From Chryseobacterium gleum (GTDB lineage: Bacteria > Bacteroidota > Bacteroidia > Flavobacteriales_D > Crocinitomicaceae), in NCBI GenBank assembly GCA_945877005.1, contig CAMCQL010000131.1, positions 1 to 5,790 on the forward strand: DNA of 5,790 nt, read 5' to 3'. The notes beneath the pieces were generated by a model. That model was not told the DNA's origin. It searched no databases and saw only the letters and a program-made list of their open reading frames with translations. The stretch's first letter is position 1. Every line of letters begins with the position of its first letter. The position numbers and the translations under genes are program-made. Positions 1 to 5,790 of the stretch are shown here, one piece after another.

Positions 1-1797
1 ATCAATCAATCCAATAATCCTGAATTTCAAATGGAAATTTCAGATGCTGGTAATTTTGAGCAAAAATTAGATGAAACTAATGAAAGACTGAAGGTAGCAG
101 GTAAACGCCAAATACCTTATCAACCTGAAGAGGAAGTGAATTATATTGGCAGTATCATTAGTTTTTTGGCACCGATTTTAATTTTGGTGTTAATTTGGAT
201 GTTTGTAATGAGACGCATGTCAGGTGGCGGCGGAGGCGGTGCTGGTGGTCAAATTTTTAATATTGGCAAATCTAAGGCACAGTTATATGATAAAGGAAAA
301 TCTACAAATATTACTTTTAAAGATGTAGCTGGATTAACAGGTGCGAAAGAAGAAATTCAAGAAATTGTTGAGTTCTTAAAAAATTCAAAAAAGTATACTG
401 ATTTAGGAGCCAAAATCCCAAAAGGTGCATTGTTAGTAGGCCCTCCTGGAACTGGGAAGACTTTGTTAGCGAAGGCTGTGGCTGGAGAAGCTAAAGTTCC
501 TTTTTTCTCGTTATCTGGTTCTGATTTTGTTGAAATGTTTGTTGGAGTAGGCGCTTCTCGTGTTCGTGATTTATTTAAACAAGCTAAAGAAAAATCTCCA
601 GCAATTATTTTTATTGATGAAATTGACGCAATCGGAAGAGCTAGAGGTAAGAATAATAGTTTTGGTTCAAATGATGAGCGTGAAAATACATTGAATCAGT
701 TGCTTACTGAGATGGATGGATTTGGAACAAATTCAGGGGTAATTATTTTAGCTGCTACAAATAGAGCGGATGTTTTGGACAGTGCATTGATGAGAGCGGG
801 TCGTTTTGATCGTCAAATCTATGTAGATATGCCAGATATCAATGAGCGAAAAGCAATTTTTGAGGTGCATTTAAAACCACTTAAATTGGAAGAGAACATG
901 GATGTCGATTTTCTAGCGAAACAAACTCCTGGTTTTTCTGGCGCAGATATCGCGAATTTATGTAACGAAGCTGCGTTAATTGCAGCGAGACATCAAAAAC
1001 ACAGTGTAGAAAAACAAGACTTTCTAGATGCGGTAGATCGTATTGTTGGAGGGTTAGAAAAGAAAAATAAAATTTTTACTGTTACTGAAAAACGCTCTAT
1101 TGCGTTTCATGAAGCAGGGCATGCAACTACATCTTGGTTGTTACAATATGCTTCTCCATTAGTTAAAGTTACTATTGTTCCAAGAGGTCAGTCGTTAGGT
1201 GCAGCCTGGTATTTACCTGAAGAAAGAAGCATTACTACTACAGAGCAAATCATCGATGAAATGTGTTCAGCACTGGGTGGTAGGGCAGCTGAAGAATTGA
1301 TTTTCGGTAAAATATCTACAGGTGCGCTGAGTGATTTAGAAAAAGTCACGAAACAAGCGTATGCAATGGTTTCAATTTATGGTTTGAATAAACGGATAGG
1401 AAATATTTCTTTTTATGATTCGCAAGGAAGAGATTCATTTACGAAACCTTATTCGGATGAAACGGCACGTGTGATTGATGAAGAAGTAAGCAAAATAATT
1501 GAAGAACAATACCAACGAGCACTTCAAATTTTGACGGATAACAAAGATAAATTAACAGTACTTGCTGAAAAACTATTAGAAAAAGAAGTGATTTTTAAAG
1601 AAGATCTAGAGGAGGTTTTTGGTAAGCGTCCTTGGGTGAAAGACGAAGAATTTGTATCGAAATCAAAACTTGATTCTACAGAGAACAACTTGTTAGAAGT
1701 AGATGAAAACACTATCGATTCTGAAATTACGTCAGAAGTTTCATCTGGAGAGAATCAAGATAGTTTAGTAGACACTACCGAAAATAAAGAATCTTAA
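1..1797 (+). CDS. ftsH: ATP-dependent zinc metalloprotease FtsH (5' end outside window)
   Basis: Inner-membrane AAA+ protease that unfolds and degrades misassembled membrane proteins and selected cytosolic regulators. The frame is open from base 1, and the ATG at 31 is internal, so TM1 and most of the periplasmic domain lie outside the window. Residues are counted from that ATG. A membrane segment (about 39-61) is followed by a Gly-rich linker with six consecutive glycines. The AAA+ module has Walker A GPPGTGKT (137-144), Walker B IIFIDEID (192-199) and a second region of homology ending GRFDR, whose arginines 258 and 261 match the E. coli arginine fingers. The protease domain has the zinc motif HEAGH (360-364) and the third ligand Asp435 in GALSDLEKVT. 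All key residues are intact, so it should be active. The C-terminus (538-588) is an acidic, Ser/Thr/Asn-rich tail without recognisable motifs. An intrinsic terminator follows within 20 bp of the stop. Confidence 0.99.
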   Translation: MNQSNNPEFQMEISDAGNFEQKLDETNERLKVAGKRQIPYQPEEEVNYIGSIISFLAPILILVLIWMFVMRRMSGGGGGGAGGQIFNIGKSKAQLYDKGKSTNITFKDVAGLTGAKEEIQEIVEFLKNSKKYTDLGAKIPKGALLVGPPGTGKTLLAKAVAGEAKVPFFSLSGSDFVEMFVGVGASRVRDLFKQAKEKSPAIIFIDEIDAIGRARGKNNSFGSNDERENTLNQLLTEMDGFGTNSGVIILAATNRADVLDSALMRAGRFDRQIYVDMPDINERKAIFEVHLKPLKLEENMDVDFLAKQTPGFSGADIANLCNEAALIAARHQKHSVEKQDFLDAVDRIVGGLEKKNKIFTVTEKRSIAFHEAGHATTSWLLQYASPLVKVTIVPRGQSLGAAWYLPEERSITTTEQIIDEMCSALGGRAAEELIFGKISTGALSDLEKVTKQAYAMVSIYGLNKRIGNISFYDSQGRDSFTKPYSDETARVIDEEVSKIIEEQYQRALQILTDNKDKLTVLAEKLLEKEVIFKEDLEEVFGKRPWVKDEEFVSKSKLDSTENNLLEVDENTIDSEITSEVSSGENQDSLVDTTENKES

Positions 1798-1815
1798 TCT
1801 TAAATTTTTATAATC

Positions 1816-1850
1816 AAATGACCTCGTTATTGGGGTCATTTTTTATTTTT
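1816..1850 (+). terminator. Intrinsic terminator after ftsH, abutting the cdsA start
   Basis: A 10-bp stem, AAATGACCTC (1816-1825) with GGGGTCATTT (1832-1841), contains one T-G wobble and closes a 6-base loop (GTTATT). The T-rich run TTTTATTTTT (1841-1850) follows. It lies 18 bp after the ftsH stop, as expected of its terminator. Oddly, its T-tract ends only 6 bp before the cdsA ATG at 1857, so it fills the whole cdsA leader. The complementary strand lacks a good T-tract, so it should act on + strand transcripts only. Confidence 0.86.
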
Positions 1851-1856
1851 ATACAA

Positions 1857-2675
1857 ATGAGCAACCTTTTATTAAGAGCAATTACAGGAATCATTTTTGT
1901 AGCGATGATTATTTTATCCATCGCATATAGTGTACCTGCTACGATCATTGTTTTTACTTTGTTTTTTATTCTTGGTACGGTAGAATATTTTAAATTATTT
2001 AAAGAAAACAAGATTGTTCAGTTGAGATGGGGAACACCGACTGTTGTGGCGGTTTTAATATATGGTCTTTTAGTCTCAGATTTAATTTTAGGTTTGAATG
2101 ATAAATTAATAGGAGCAATTATTGTCCCTGTTGTTTTACTGTTAATGTTGACTGAATTATGGCGAAAAAAATCGAATCCTTTGGTAAATTTAGGAATTCA
2201 ATTATTTGGATTTTTGTATTTATTGATTCCGTTTTATTTGTTGGTTAATATGAGGATTTCGTCTGATTCTTCTGTTTTTTTATTAATTGGAATGTTTACA
2301 TTGATTTGGTCTAACGATACTTTTGCATATTTATCGGGTAGGATGTTAGGAAAGACGAAATTATTTGAGCGTATTTCTCCTAAAAAGACTTGGGAAGGAA
2401 CAATTGGAGGTATAATCATTACTGTTGGTATTTCGTATGTAATTGGGATGTACGATCATTCAAATGGCGTACTATTTTGGGTGATTTCTGGTTTGATAAT
2501 TGTTCCAGGTGCAATTTTTGGTGATTTATTGGAGTCTTTATTTAAACGAAGTTTAAACATAAAAGATTCTGGTACAATATTGCCAGGGCATGGTGGGATT
2601 TTAGATCGTTTTGATGCGGCTTTATTTACAATTCCATTTTTTTATTGTTGGTGGGTCATTTATTCTTATTTTTGA
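1857..2675 (+). CDS. cdsA: Phosphatidate cytidylyltransferase (CDP-diacylglycerol synthase)
   Basis: Integral membrane enzyme that converts phosphatidic acid and CTP to CDP-diacylglycerol and pyrophosphate, the branch-point precursor of bacterial phospholipids. The 272-residue product has roughly eight or nine hydrophobic segments. It carries the full CdsA signature at residues 227-253: SLFKR, then KDSG, then LPGHGGILDRFD, with every conserved position filled. Upstream lie the family's NDTFAYLSGR motif (Asp154) and SPKKTWEG (174-181). Length and motifs match an intact enzyme. I chose the ATG at 1857 because the in-frame ATG at 1818 falls inside the terminator stem and would add 13 residues encoded by the hairpin and T-tract; the protein from 1857 (MSNLLLRAITG) begins like other CdsA proteins. 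No Shine-Dalgarno is visible, as is usual in Bacteroidota. The next gene, psd, works two steps later in the same pathway. Confidence 0.97.
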   Translation: MSNLLLRAITGIIFVAMIILSIAYSVPATIIVFTLFFILGTVEYFKLFKENKIVQLRWGTPTVVAVLIYGLLVSDLILGLNDKLIGAIIVPVVLLLMLTELWRKKSNPLVNLGIQLFGFLYLLIPFYLLVNMRISSDSSVFLLIGMFTLIWSNDTFAYLSGRMLGKTKLFERISPKKTWEGTIGGIIITVGISYVIGMYDHSNGVLFWVISGLIIVPGAIFGDLLESLFKRSLNIKDSGTILPGHGGILDRFDAALFTIPFFYCWWVIYSYF

Positions 2676-2705
2676 CAAAATTTTTTTAAAATAGTTATAT
2701 GTTTT
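2671..2705 (+). promoter_or_regulatory. Candidate promoter for psd
   Basis: Overlapping the cdsA stop is TTGACA (2672-2677), then 17 bp, then TTATAT (2695-2700), which resembles a sigma70 promoter. Read with Bacteroidota rules, TTTG (2671-2674) precedes TATGTTTT (2698-2705), a 7/8 match to TAnnTTTG, with a 23-bp gap. AT-rich DNA yields such matches easily, so this is tentative. Transcription from here would begin within or near the inverted repeat at 2701-2740. Confidence 0.27.
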
Positions 2706-2740
2706 CATTTTAATTGTTTTGATCAATTAAAAGATGAAAC
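2701..2740. repeat. Imperfect inverted repeat (hairpin) in the cdsA-psd gap
   Basis: TTTTAATTG (2708-2716) pairs perfectly with CAATTAAAA (2724-2732) across a 7-base loop (TTTTGAT). Allowing a two-base bulge, the stem extends through TTTCAT (2703-2708) with ATGAAA (2734-2739), giving about 14 pairs. TTTTAAATT follows at 2741. It could be a weak terminator or attenuator after cdsA, a structured psd leader, or an operator. The stem is nearly all A-T pairs, so its stability as RNA is doubtful and chance cannot be excluded. Confidence 0.38.
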
Positions 2741-2764
2741 TTTTAAATTAAATAATAAAAGTAT

Positions 2765-3430
2765 ATGAAATTACACAGAGAAGGGTATTTGATCATGGCA
2801 ATTGCTTTAGTAATTGTTTCAGTGGCAGAATTAGGAAATTATTTGTTGTTGCAAAAATCAGGAATACAATGGTTATTTGTTGCAATAACATTTGTGTTAC
2901 TTGTATTACTTGGTTTAATTGTTCAGTTTTTTAGAGTTCCATCAATAGATTGTGTATTCAAAGACAATGAAATTTTATGTCCAGCTGACGGTAAAGTGGT
3001 TGTAATTGAAGAAGCAGAAGAAAATGAGTATTTTAAAGATAAGCGGATTCAGGTTTCTATTTTTATGTCTCCTTTAAATGTTCATGCAAACTTTAATCCA
3101 ATAAGTGGTTTAATTAAATATGTAAAATACCATCCAGGTTTATTTTTAGTTGCATGGCATCCTAAAAGTTCTACTGATAATGAACGTTCTACAATTGTTA
3201 TTGAGCACTCATCAAAAAAAGAAGTGTTATTTAGGCAAATTGCAGGTGCTGTTGCACGAAGAATTTGTTACTATGTTGAGCAAGGACAAACAGTTAAAAC
3301 GGGCAGTGAATTTGGATTTATTAAATTTGGTTCAAGAATTGATTTGTTTTTACCGATTGACACAAAAATAAATGTTAAAATTGGTGATATTGTTAAAGGA
3401 AGGATCACTAAAATTGGTGAATTAGTATAA
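2765..3430 (+). CDS. psd: Phosphatidylserine decarboxylase proenzyme (short type)
   Basis: Membrane-associated pyruvoyl enzyme that decarboxylates phosphatidylserine to phosphatidylethanolamine. At 221 residues it fits the short PSD class common in Bacteroidota rather than the roughly 320-residue E. coli form. Two hydrophobic segments (about 8-27 and 34-55) anchor the N-terminus. The catalytic domain shows CPADGKV (Asp75), MSPLNVHANFNP (His107), the conserved stretch HPGLFLVAWHPKSSTDNERS, and the self-cleavage motif KFGSRIDLFLP. Family knowledge predicts cleavage between Gly189 and Ser190, with Ser190 becoming the pyruvoyl group on a roughly 32-residue alpha chain. In this class the site is FGS rather than the LGST of the longer enzymes. 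The start ATG follows an A-rich leader (AATAATAAAAGTAT). It lies 89 bp after cdsA. The phosphatidylserine synthase that supplies its substrate is not in the window. Confidence 0.96.
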   Translation: MKLHREGYLIMAIALVIVSVAELGNYLLLQKSGIQWLFVAITFVLLVLLGLIVQFFRVPSIDCVFKDNEILCPADGKVVVIEEAEENEYFKDKRIQVSIFMSPLNVHANFNPISGLIKYVKYHPGLFLVAWHPKSSTDNERSTIVIEHSSKKEVLFRQIAGAVARRICYYVEQGQTVKTGSEFGFIKFGSRIDLFLPIDTKINVKIGDIVKGRITKIGELV

Positions 3431-3445
3431 GAATGGTTATATTTA
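3414..3445 (+). promoter_or_regulatory. Possible weak promoter for the Lys/Cys-rich gene
   Basis: TTG (3414-3416) and TATATTTA (3438-3445, 7/8 match to TAnnTTTG) are separated by 21 bp, a spacing that fits flavobacterial promoters. It overlaps the end of psd and would give a short leader of about 20 bases for the gene starting at 3471. The match is imperfect and the region is very AT-rich, so co-transcription with psd is equally likely. Confidence 0.2.
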
Positions 3446-3470
3446 TAAATAAATAATAAAATCAATTAAA

Positions 3471-3758
3471 ATGAAAAAAATAATTTTATCCTTTTCAGTA
3501 GTAGCATTATTTGCTTTGTTCAACGTTCCTGTTACAGCAGCAATTATTTCATCAGAAAACACTGTTTTTTATCAACAAGAAGATAATAAATCAGAGGATG
3601 ATAAAAAATATGAGAAAGATTGCAAGAAAAAATGTTGCAAGGAAGATTCAGATAAGAAATGTTCTTCTAAAAAAGAGTGTGAGTCTAAGTGTGAGAAAAA
3701 ATCTAAAAAAGAATGCAAAGACAAAAAGAAATCTTGTTGTAAATCAGATAAAAACTAA
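3471..3758 (+). CDS. Small secreted Lys/Cys-rich protein, unknown function
   Basis: I do not recognise this family. The 95-residue product starts with a clear signal peptide: MKK, a hydrophobic core to about residue 19, and a likely signal peptidase I site after VTA (23) or TAA (24). The mature part is about 72 residues, with a short linker (24-50) and then a low-complexity tail holding 23 lysines overall and nine cysteines at 51, 55, 56, 64, 70, 74, 82, 89 and 90, mixed with Asp, Glu and Ser. The Cys spacing is C-x3-CC-x7-C-x5-C-x3-C-x7-C-x6-CC. Residues 50-68 and 69-87 resemble a degenerate 19-residue repeat. There is no lipobox, membrane anchor or sorting domain. The start is supported by the signal peptide and the ATTAAAATG leader, and the gene lies between psd (40 bp upstream) and a strong terminator 21 bp downstream. 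Thiolate metal binding or a disulfide-stabilised envelope peptide are possible roles, both unproven. Confidence 0.78.
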   Translation: MKKIILSFSVVALFALFNVPVTAAIISSENTVFYQQEDNKSEDDKKYEKDCKKKCCKEDSDKKCSSKKECESKCEKKSKKECKDKKKSCCKSDKN

Positions 3759-3779
3759 TTTTGGATAAATAATCTTTAC

Positions 3780-3808
3780 AAGGTGTCAAGAAATTGACAC
3801 CTTTTTTT
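3780..3808 (+). terminator. Strong intrinsic terminator after the Lys/Cys-rich gene
   Basis: A perfect 10-bp stem, AAGGTGTCAA (3780-3789) with TTGACACCTT (3794-3803), closes a GAAA tetraloop of the very stable GNRA type. A seven-base T run (3802-3808) follows directly. It starts 21 bp after the stop of the small secreted protein and ends its transcript, and that of psd if they are co-transcribed. No matching T run lies on the other side, so it acts on the + strand. Confidence 0.94.
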
Positions 3809-3839
3809 ATGTTAATAGTTTAGACTCACCACAGTTATT

Positions 3840-3861
3840 ACGAGTTCCAAATCTCGTTTTT
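3840..3861 (+). terminator. Weak hairpin with T run, possible second terminator
   Basis: ACGAG (3840-3844) pairs with CTCGT (3853-3857) around an 8-base loop, followed by five T in a row (3857-3861). The 5-bp stem is short for an intrinsic terminator. Because it lies about 30 bp beyond the strong terminator it could be a back-up stop, or mean nothing. The rest of the stretch to the peptidase start shows no gene. Confidence 0.22.
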
Positions 3862-3908
3862 CTATTGCATGAATCAATTTTTGAATATAGTTGATTAAAA
3901 AAATATAG

Positions 3909-3916
3909 TACATTTG
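3909..3916 (+). promoter_or_regulatory. Bacteroidota -7 promoter element for the M61 peptidase
   Basis: TACATTTG is an exact match to the Bacteroidota -7 consensus TAnnTTTG, placed 62 bp before the peptidase ATG, where a promoter is required because a strong terminator lies upstream. The -33 element is poor: TTTG at 3880-3883 is 25 bp away and TTG at 3891-3893 is 15 bp away, both outside the usual range. Transcription would start near 3922, giving a leader of about 55 bases. Confidence 0.38.
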
Positions 3917-3978
3917 TTATTGACTCAGTTTAATGAGAAAAAAAGTTAAAAAGTATTCTAATAAAATAGTTGAACAGT

Positions 3979-5775
3979 ATGAGAAATTTAATTATTGGTG
4001 TATTTTTCTGTTTATCAGTTCAAACACTTTTTGGTCTTACCATTGATTATTCTTTGAAGATGCCTAAACCACAAAATCATTATTTTGAGGTAGAGATGTT
4101 ATTGACTAAATTGAGTAAAAAGAAACCATTGAGAATTAAAATGCCAACATGGGCTCCAGGTTCTTACATGATCAGAGAATTCTCAAAAAATGTCAATCTA
4201 GTAAAAGCCTTTGATGAAAACGGAAAAAAATTACTTGTTAATAAAGTAAATAAAAATACATGGGACATTGTTAAGGGTGAGTCGAAGTCTGTGAAGGTAA
4301 TTTATGAAGTATATTCTTTTGAACTGTCTGTTCGAACTAGTTTTCTTGATTTAAGTCATGGATTTATAAGTGGTTCTTCTATTTTTATGTATGTAGATGG
4401 TGCAAAAGATTTGGCTGGTAAGTTAGATATTTACCCCTATACAGATTTTAATGTTATTACAACATCGCTTCCAAAATTCAGTGATTCAATTCGATATGAA
4501 AATGCTAAAACATTTACATTCAATAACTATGATCATTTAGTTGATTGTCCGATTGAAATTGGCAATCAAGAAGTGTTTGAGTTCAATGCTTCTGGAGTAA
4601 AGCATACAGTTGCAATTTATGGTGTTGGGAATTATTCTGTTTCAAAATTACAAAACGATATGAAGCGGGTCGTTGAAGCTGCAACGAATGTATTTGGCGA
4701 AAATCCAAATAAGGAATATACTTTTATTATTCACAATGTTGGGGATGGACAAGGGGGCTTGGAACATCTAAATTCAACAACATTGAGCGTTAGTAGATGG
4801 GGGTATGAAGGACAAGATTATTATGATTTTTTGTCCTTAGTAGCCCATGAGTATTTTCATTTATGGAATGTGAAAAGAATTCGTCCAGTTGAGCTAGGTC
4901 CATTTAATTATGATCAGGAAAATTATACTTCTTTATTGTGGGTAATGGAAGGTTTTACAAGTTATTATGATGAATTGTTAATGCGAAGAGCAGGCTATTT
5001 GTCCGAGAAAGAATACATTCAAAAAATCAATGGCATCTTGAATTATGTGGAGGGATCAGAAGGTGCAAGGGTACAGCCTTTAGCTCATGCTAGTTTTGAT
5101 GCATGGATAAAAAGTTACAGACCGAATGAAAATTCCTCTAATACAACAATGACCTATTATTCGAGAGGTCAGTTAATCGCATCAGTATTGGATGCGTTGA
5201 TAATTGATAAATATCAAGGGAAAAAATGTTTGGATCATTTTATGCAGACATTGTATCAAAAGTTTTATAAAAATGAAAATAGAGGATTTACTGAACTAGA
5301 GTTCGTTCAATCATTGAGTGAATTTATAGGGTATGATATGAAAGAATTTATTGGTAAATACATAAATGATACTCAAATTCCAGATTACGCCTCAATTTTT
5401 TCTAAGATTGGAGTGAAAGTTGAATACATTGGATTAAAAAAACCTTCTTTTGGTATTTCTTTTTCAACTAATTCTACGAATCCAGTAGTTCAGACGATTC
5501 GCGTAAATTCTGAAGCAGAACAAGCTGGCTTAAGTGTAAATGATGAAATTATTGCCTTAAACGGTTTTCGAATGAATTCGGAAGTATTGGACGCTTCTTT
5601 GGCTGCAATACCAGCAAATCAAAAATTTAATTTACTTATTTCACGAGATGGAATACTTTCTGAAATTACTGCCCAACTCGGAGAGTATGAACGCAAAGCA
5701 TATCGGTTGACGGGTGAAGATTCAAATCCTCAGGTTGGATTGAGAAATTATTGGTTAAGATACCTAATAAAATAA
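3979..5775 (+). CDS. Exported M61-family metallopeptidase with PDZ domain
   Basis: Zinc aminopeptidase-like enzyme of MEROPS family M61 (glycyl aminopeptidase type), probably periplasmic or surface-located. The 598-residue product opens with a signal peptide (MR, hydrophobic 4-18, probable cleavage after Gly19). A beta-rich N-terminal domain (about 20-185) carries the family-typical WAPGSYMIREFSKNV. The catalytic domain has GGLEH (259-263), thought to hold the substrate N-terminus, then HEYFHLWNVKRIRP with zinc ligands His290 and His294 and catalytic Glu291, and WVMEGFTSYY with Glu324 as third ligand. A PDZ domain follows at about 488-570 (FGISF, then AEQAGLSVNDEIIALNG). All active-site residues are present, and length is normal for the family. 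I chose the ATG at 3979 over the in-frame TTG at 3970 because it begins the signal peptide directly. It probably has its own promoter. A possible next gene starts 2 bp after its stop, suggesting an operon. Its natural substrate is unknown. Confidence 0.96.
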   Translation: MRNLIIGVFFCLSVQTLFGLTIDYSLKMPKPQNHYFEVEMLLTKLSKKKPLRIKMPTWAPGSYMIREFSKNVNLVKAFDENGKKLLVNKVNKNTWDIVKGESKSVKVIYEVYSFELSVRTSFLDLSHGFISGSSIFMYVDGAKDLAGKLDIYPYTDFNVITTSLPKFSDSIRYENAKTFTFNNYDHLVDCPIEIGNQEVFEFNASGVKHTVAIYGVGNYSVSKLQNDMKRVVEAATNVFGENPNKEYTFIIHNVGDGQGGLEHLNSTTLSVSRWGYEGQDYYDFLSLVAHEYFHLWNVKRIRPVELGPFNYDQENYTSLLWVMEGFTSYYDELLMRRAGYLSEKEYIQKINGILNYVEGSEGARVQPLAHASFDAWIKSYRPNENSSNTTMTYYSRGQLIASVLDALIIDKYQGKKCLDHFMQTLYQKFYKNENRGFTELEFVQSLSEFIGYDMKEFIGKYINDTQIPDYASIFSKIGVKVEYIGLKKPSFGISFSTNSTNPVVQTIRVNSEAEQAGLSVNDEIIALNGFRMNSEVLDASLAAIPANQKFNLLISRDGILSEITAQLGEYERKAYRLTGEDSNPQVGLRNYWLRYLIK

Positions 5776-5777
5776 GA

Positions 5778-5790
5778 ATGAAAAAATTAT
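5778..5790 (+). CDS. Start of a further gene, cut by the window edge
   Basis: Only 13 bases are visible: ATG AAA AAA TTA T, reading MKKL. This begins 2 bp after the peptidase stop, in a position typical of a co-transcribed gene, and MKKL is a common beginning of an exported protein. Nothing about function can be read from four codons. Confidence 0.4.

Noticed and set aside
1818..1856. In-frame upstream ATG at 1818 that would lengthen CdsA by 13 residues
   Set aside because: It lies in the stem of the ftsH terminator, and the extra residues are just the hairpin and T-tract translated; the ATG at 1857 gives a normal CdsA N-terminus.
3150..3371. 73-residue ORF inside psd on the same strand
   Set aside because: It overlaps the conserved catalytic part of psd in another frame and shows no recognisable protein feature.
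1524..3465. Several antisense ORFs of 61-65 residues opposite ftsH, cdsA and psd
   Set aside because: All are opposite conserved coding sequence, have no domain or start context, and are expected by chance in AT-rich DNA.
3511..3768. 85-residue ORF in another frame over the Lys/Cys-rich gene
   Set aside because: It lacks a signal peptide or domain, and its basic composition is a frame-shifted reading of AAA/AAG-rich codons; the frame starting at 3471 has a proper signal peptide and start context.
3840..3857. T-arm-like sequence CGAGTTCCAAATCTCG suggesting a tRNA remnant
   Set aside because: The loop has eight rather than seven bases, there is no acceptor stem, anticodon arm or CCA end, and a T run follows directly.
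3970..3978. TTG at 3970 as the start of the M61 peptidase
   Set aside because: An ATG three codons later begins the signal peptide directly; the TTG adds only LNS (MNS if used as a start) with no supporting ribosome-binding signal.
3979..4035. Cys11 of the M61 peptidase signal peptide as a lipoprotein cysteine
   Set aside because: The preceding residues (GVFF) do not fit a lipobox and the cysteine sits in mid-hydrophobic core, so a signal peptidase I substrate is more likely.
1..5790. Mobile elements, CRISPR arrays, rRNA, tRNA or riboswitches
   Set aside because: I saw no transposase, regular direct repeats with spacers, target-site duplications or conserved RNA elements; non-coding gaps are all under 225 bp.

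Overview
The window comes from a low-GC bacterium of the phylum Bacteroidota, most likely the order Flavobacteriales. Four points support this. FtsH carries the Gly-rich linker and the LGAAWYLPEER form of its protease domain that I associate with this group. The gene order ftsH-cdsA-psd is common there. No start codon is preceded by a Shine-Dalgarno sequence; the leaders are A/T-rich instead. Several upstream regions hold matches to the Bacteroidota -7 promoter element TAnnTTTG. The family is not resolvable from this sequence, though a Crocinitomicaceae/Cryomorphaceae-type member would fit (weak inference).

Layout, all on the + strand. Positions 1-1797 hold ftsH, a membrane-bound AAA+ zinc protease cut by the left edge. 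A clear intrinsic terminator (1816-1850) ends ftsH and runs almost into the start of cdsA (1857-2675), CDP-diacylglycerol synthase. An 89-bp AT-rich gap containing a long imperfect inverted repeat leads to psd (2765-3430), a short-type phosphatidylserine decarboxylase. Forty bp later comes a small secreted protein (3471-3758), extremely rich in Lys and Cys and unlike any family I can name. It is closed by a very strong terminator (3780-3808). After about 170 bp of non-coding DNA with a candidate promoter lies a complete M61-family metallopeptidase with a C-terminal PDZ domain (3979-5775). The last 13 bases look like the first codons of another gene (MKKL...).

How the genes relate. CdsA makes CDP-diacylglycerol and Psd makes phosphatidylethanolamine, so these two are steps of one phospholipid pathway. 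The linking enzyme, phosphatidylserine synthase, is not in the window. FtsH is an inner-membrane quality-control protease that in Escherichia coli also balances lipid A against phospholipid synthesis, so its proximity to lipid genes is suggestive but not proof of a shared circuit. The terminators divide the window into at least three transcription units: ftsH; cdsA-psd-small protein (possibly with internal starts); and the M61 peptidase with its downstream neighbour.

Most of the window is ordinary housekeeping sequence. The most unusual item is the Lys/Cys-rich exported protein, followed by the terminator that sits in the position of the cdsA leader. I see no mobile element, CRISPR array or RNA gene, and no convincing novel multi-gene system.
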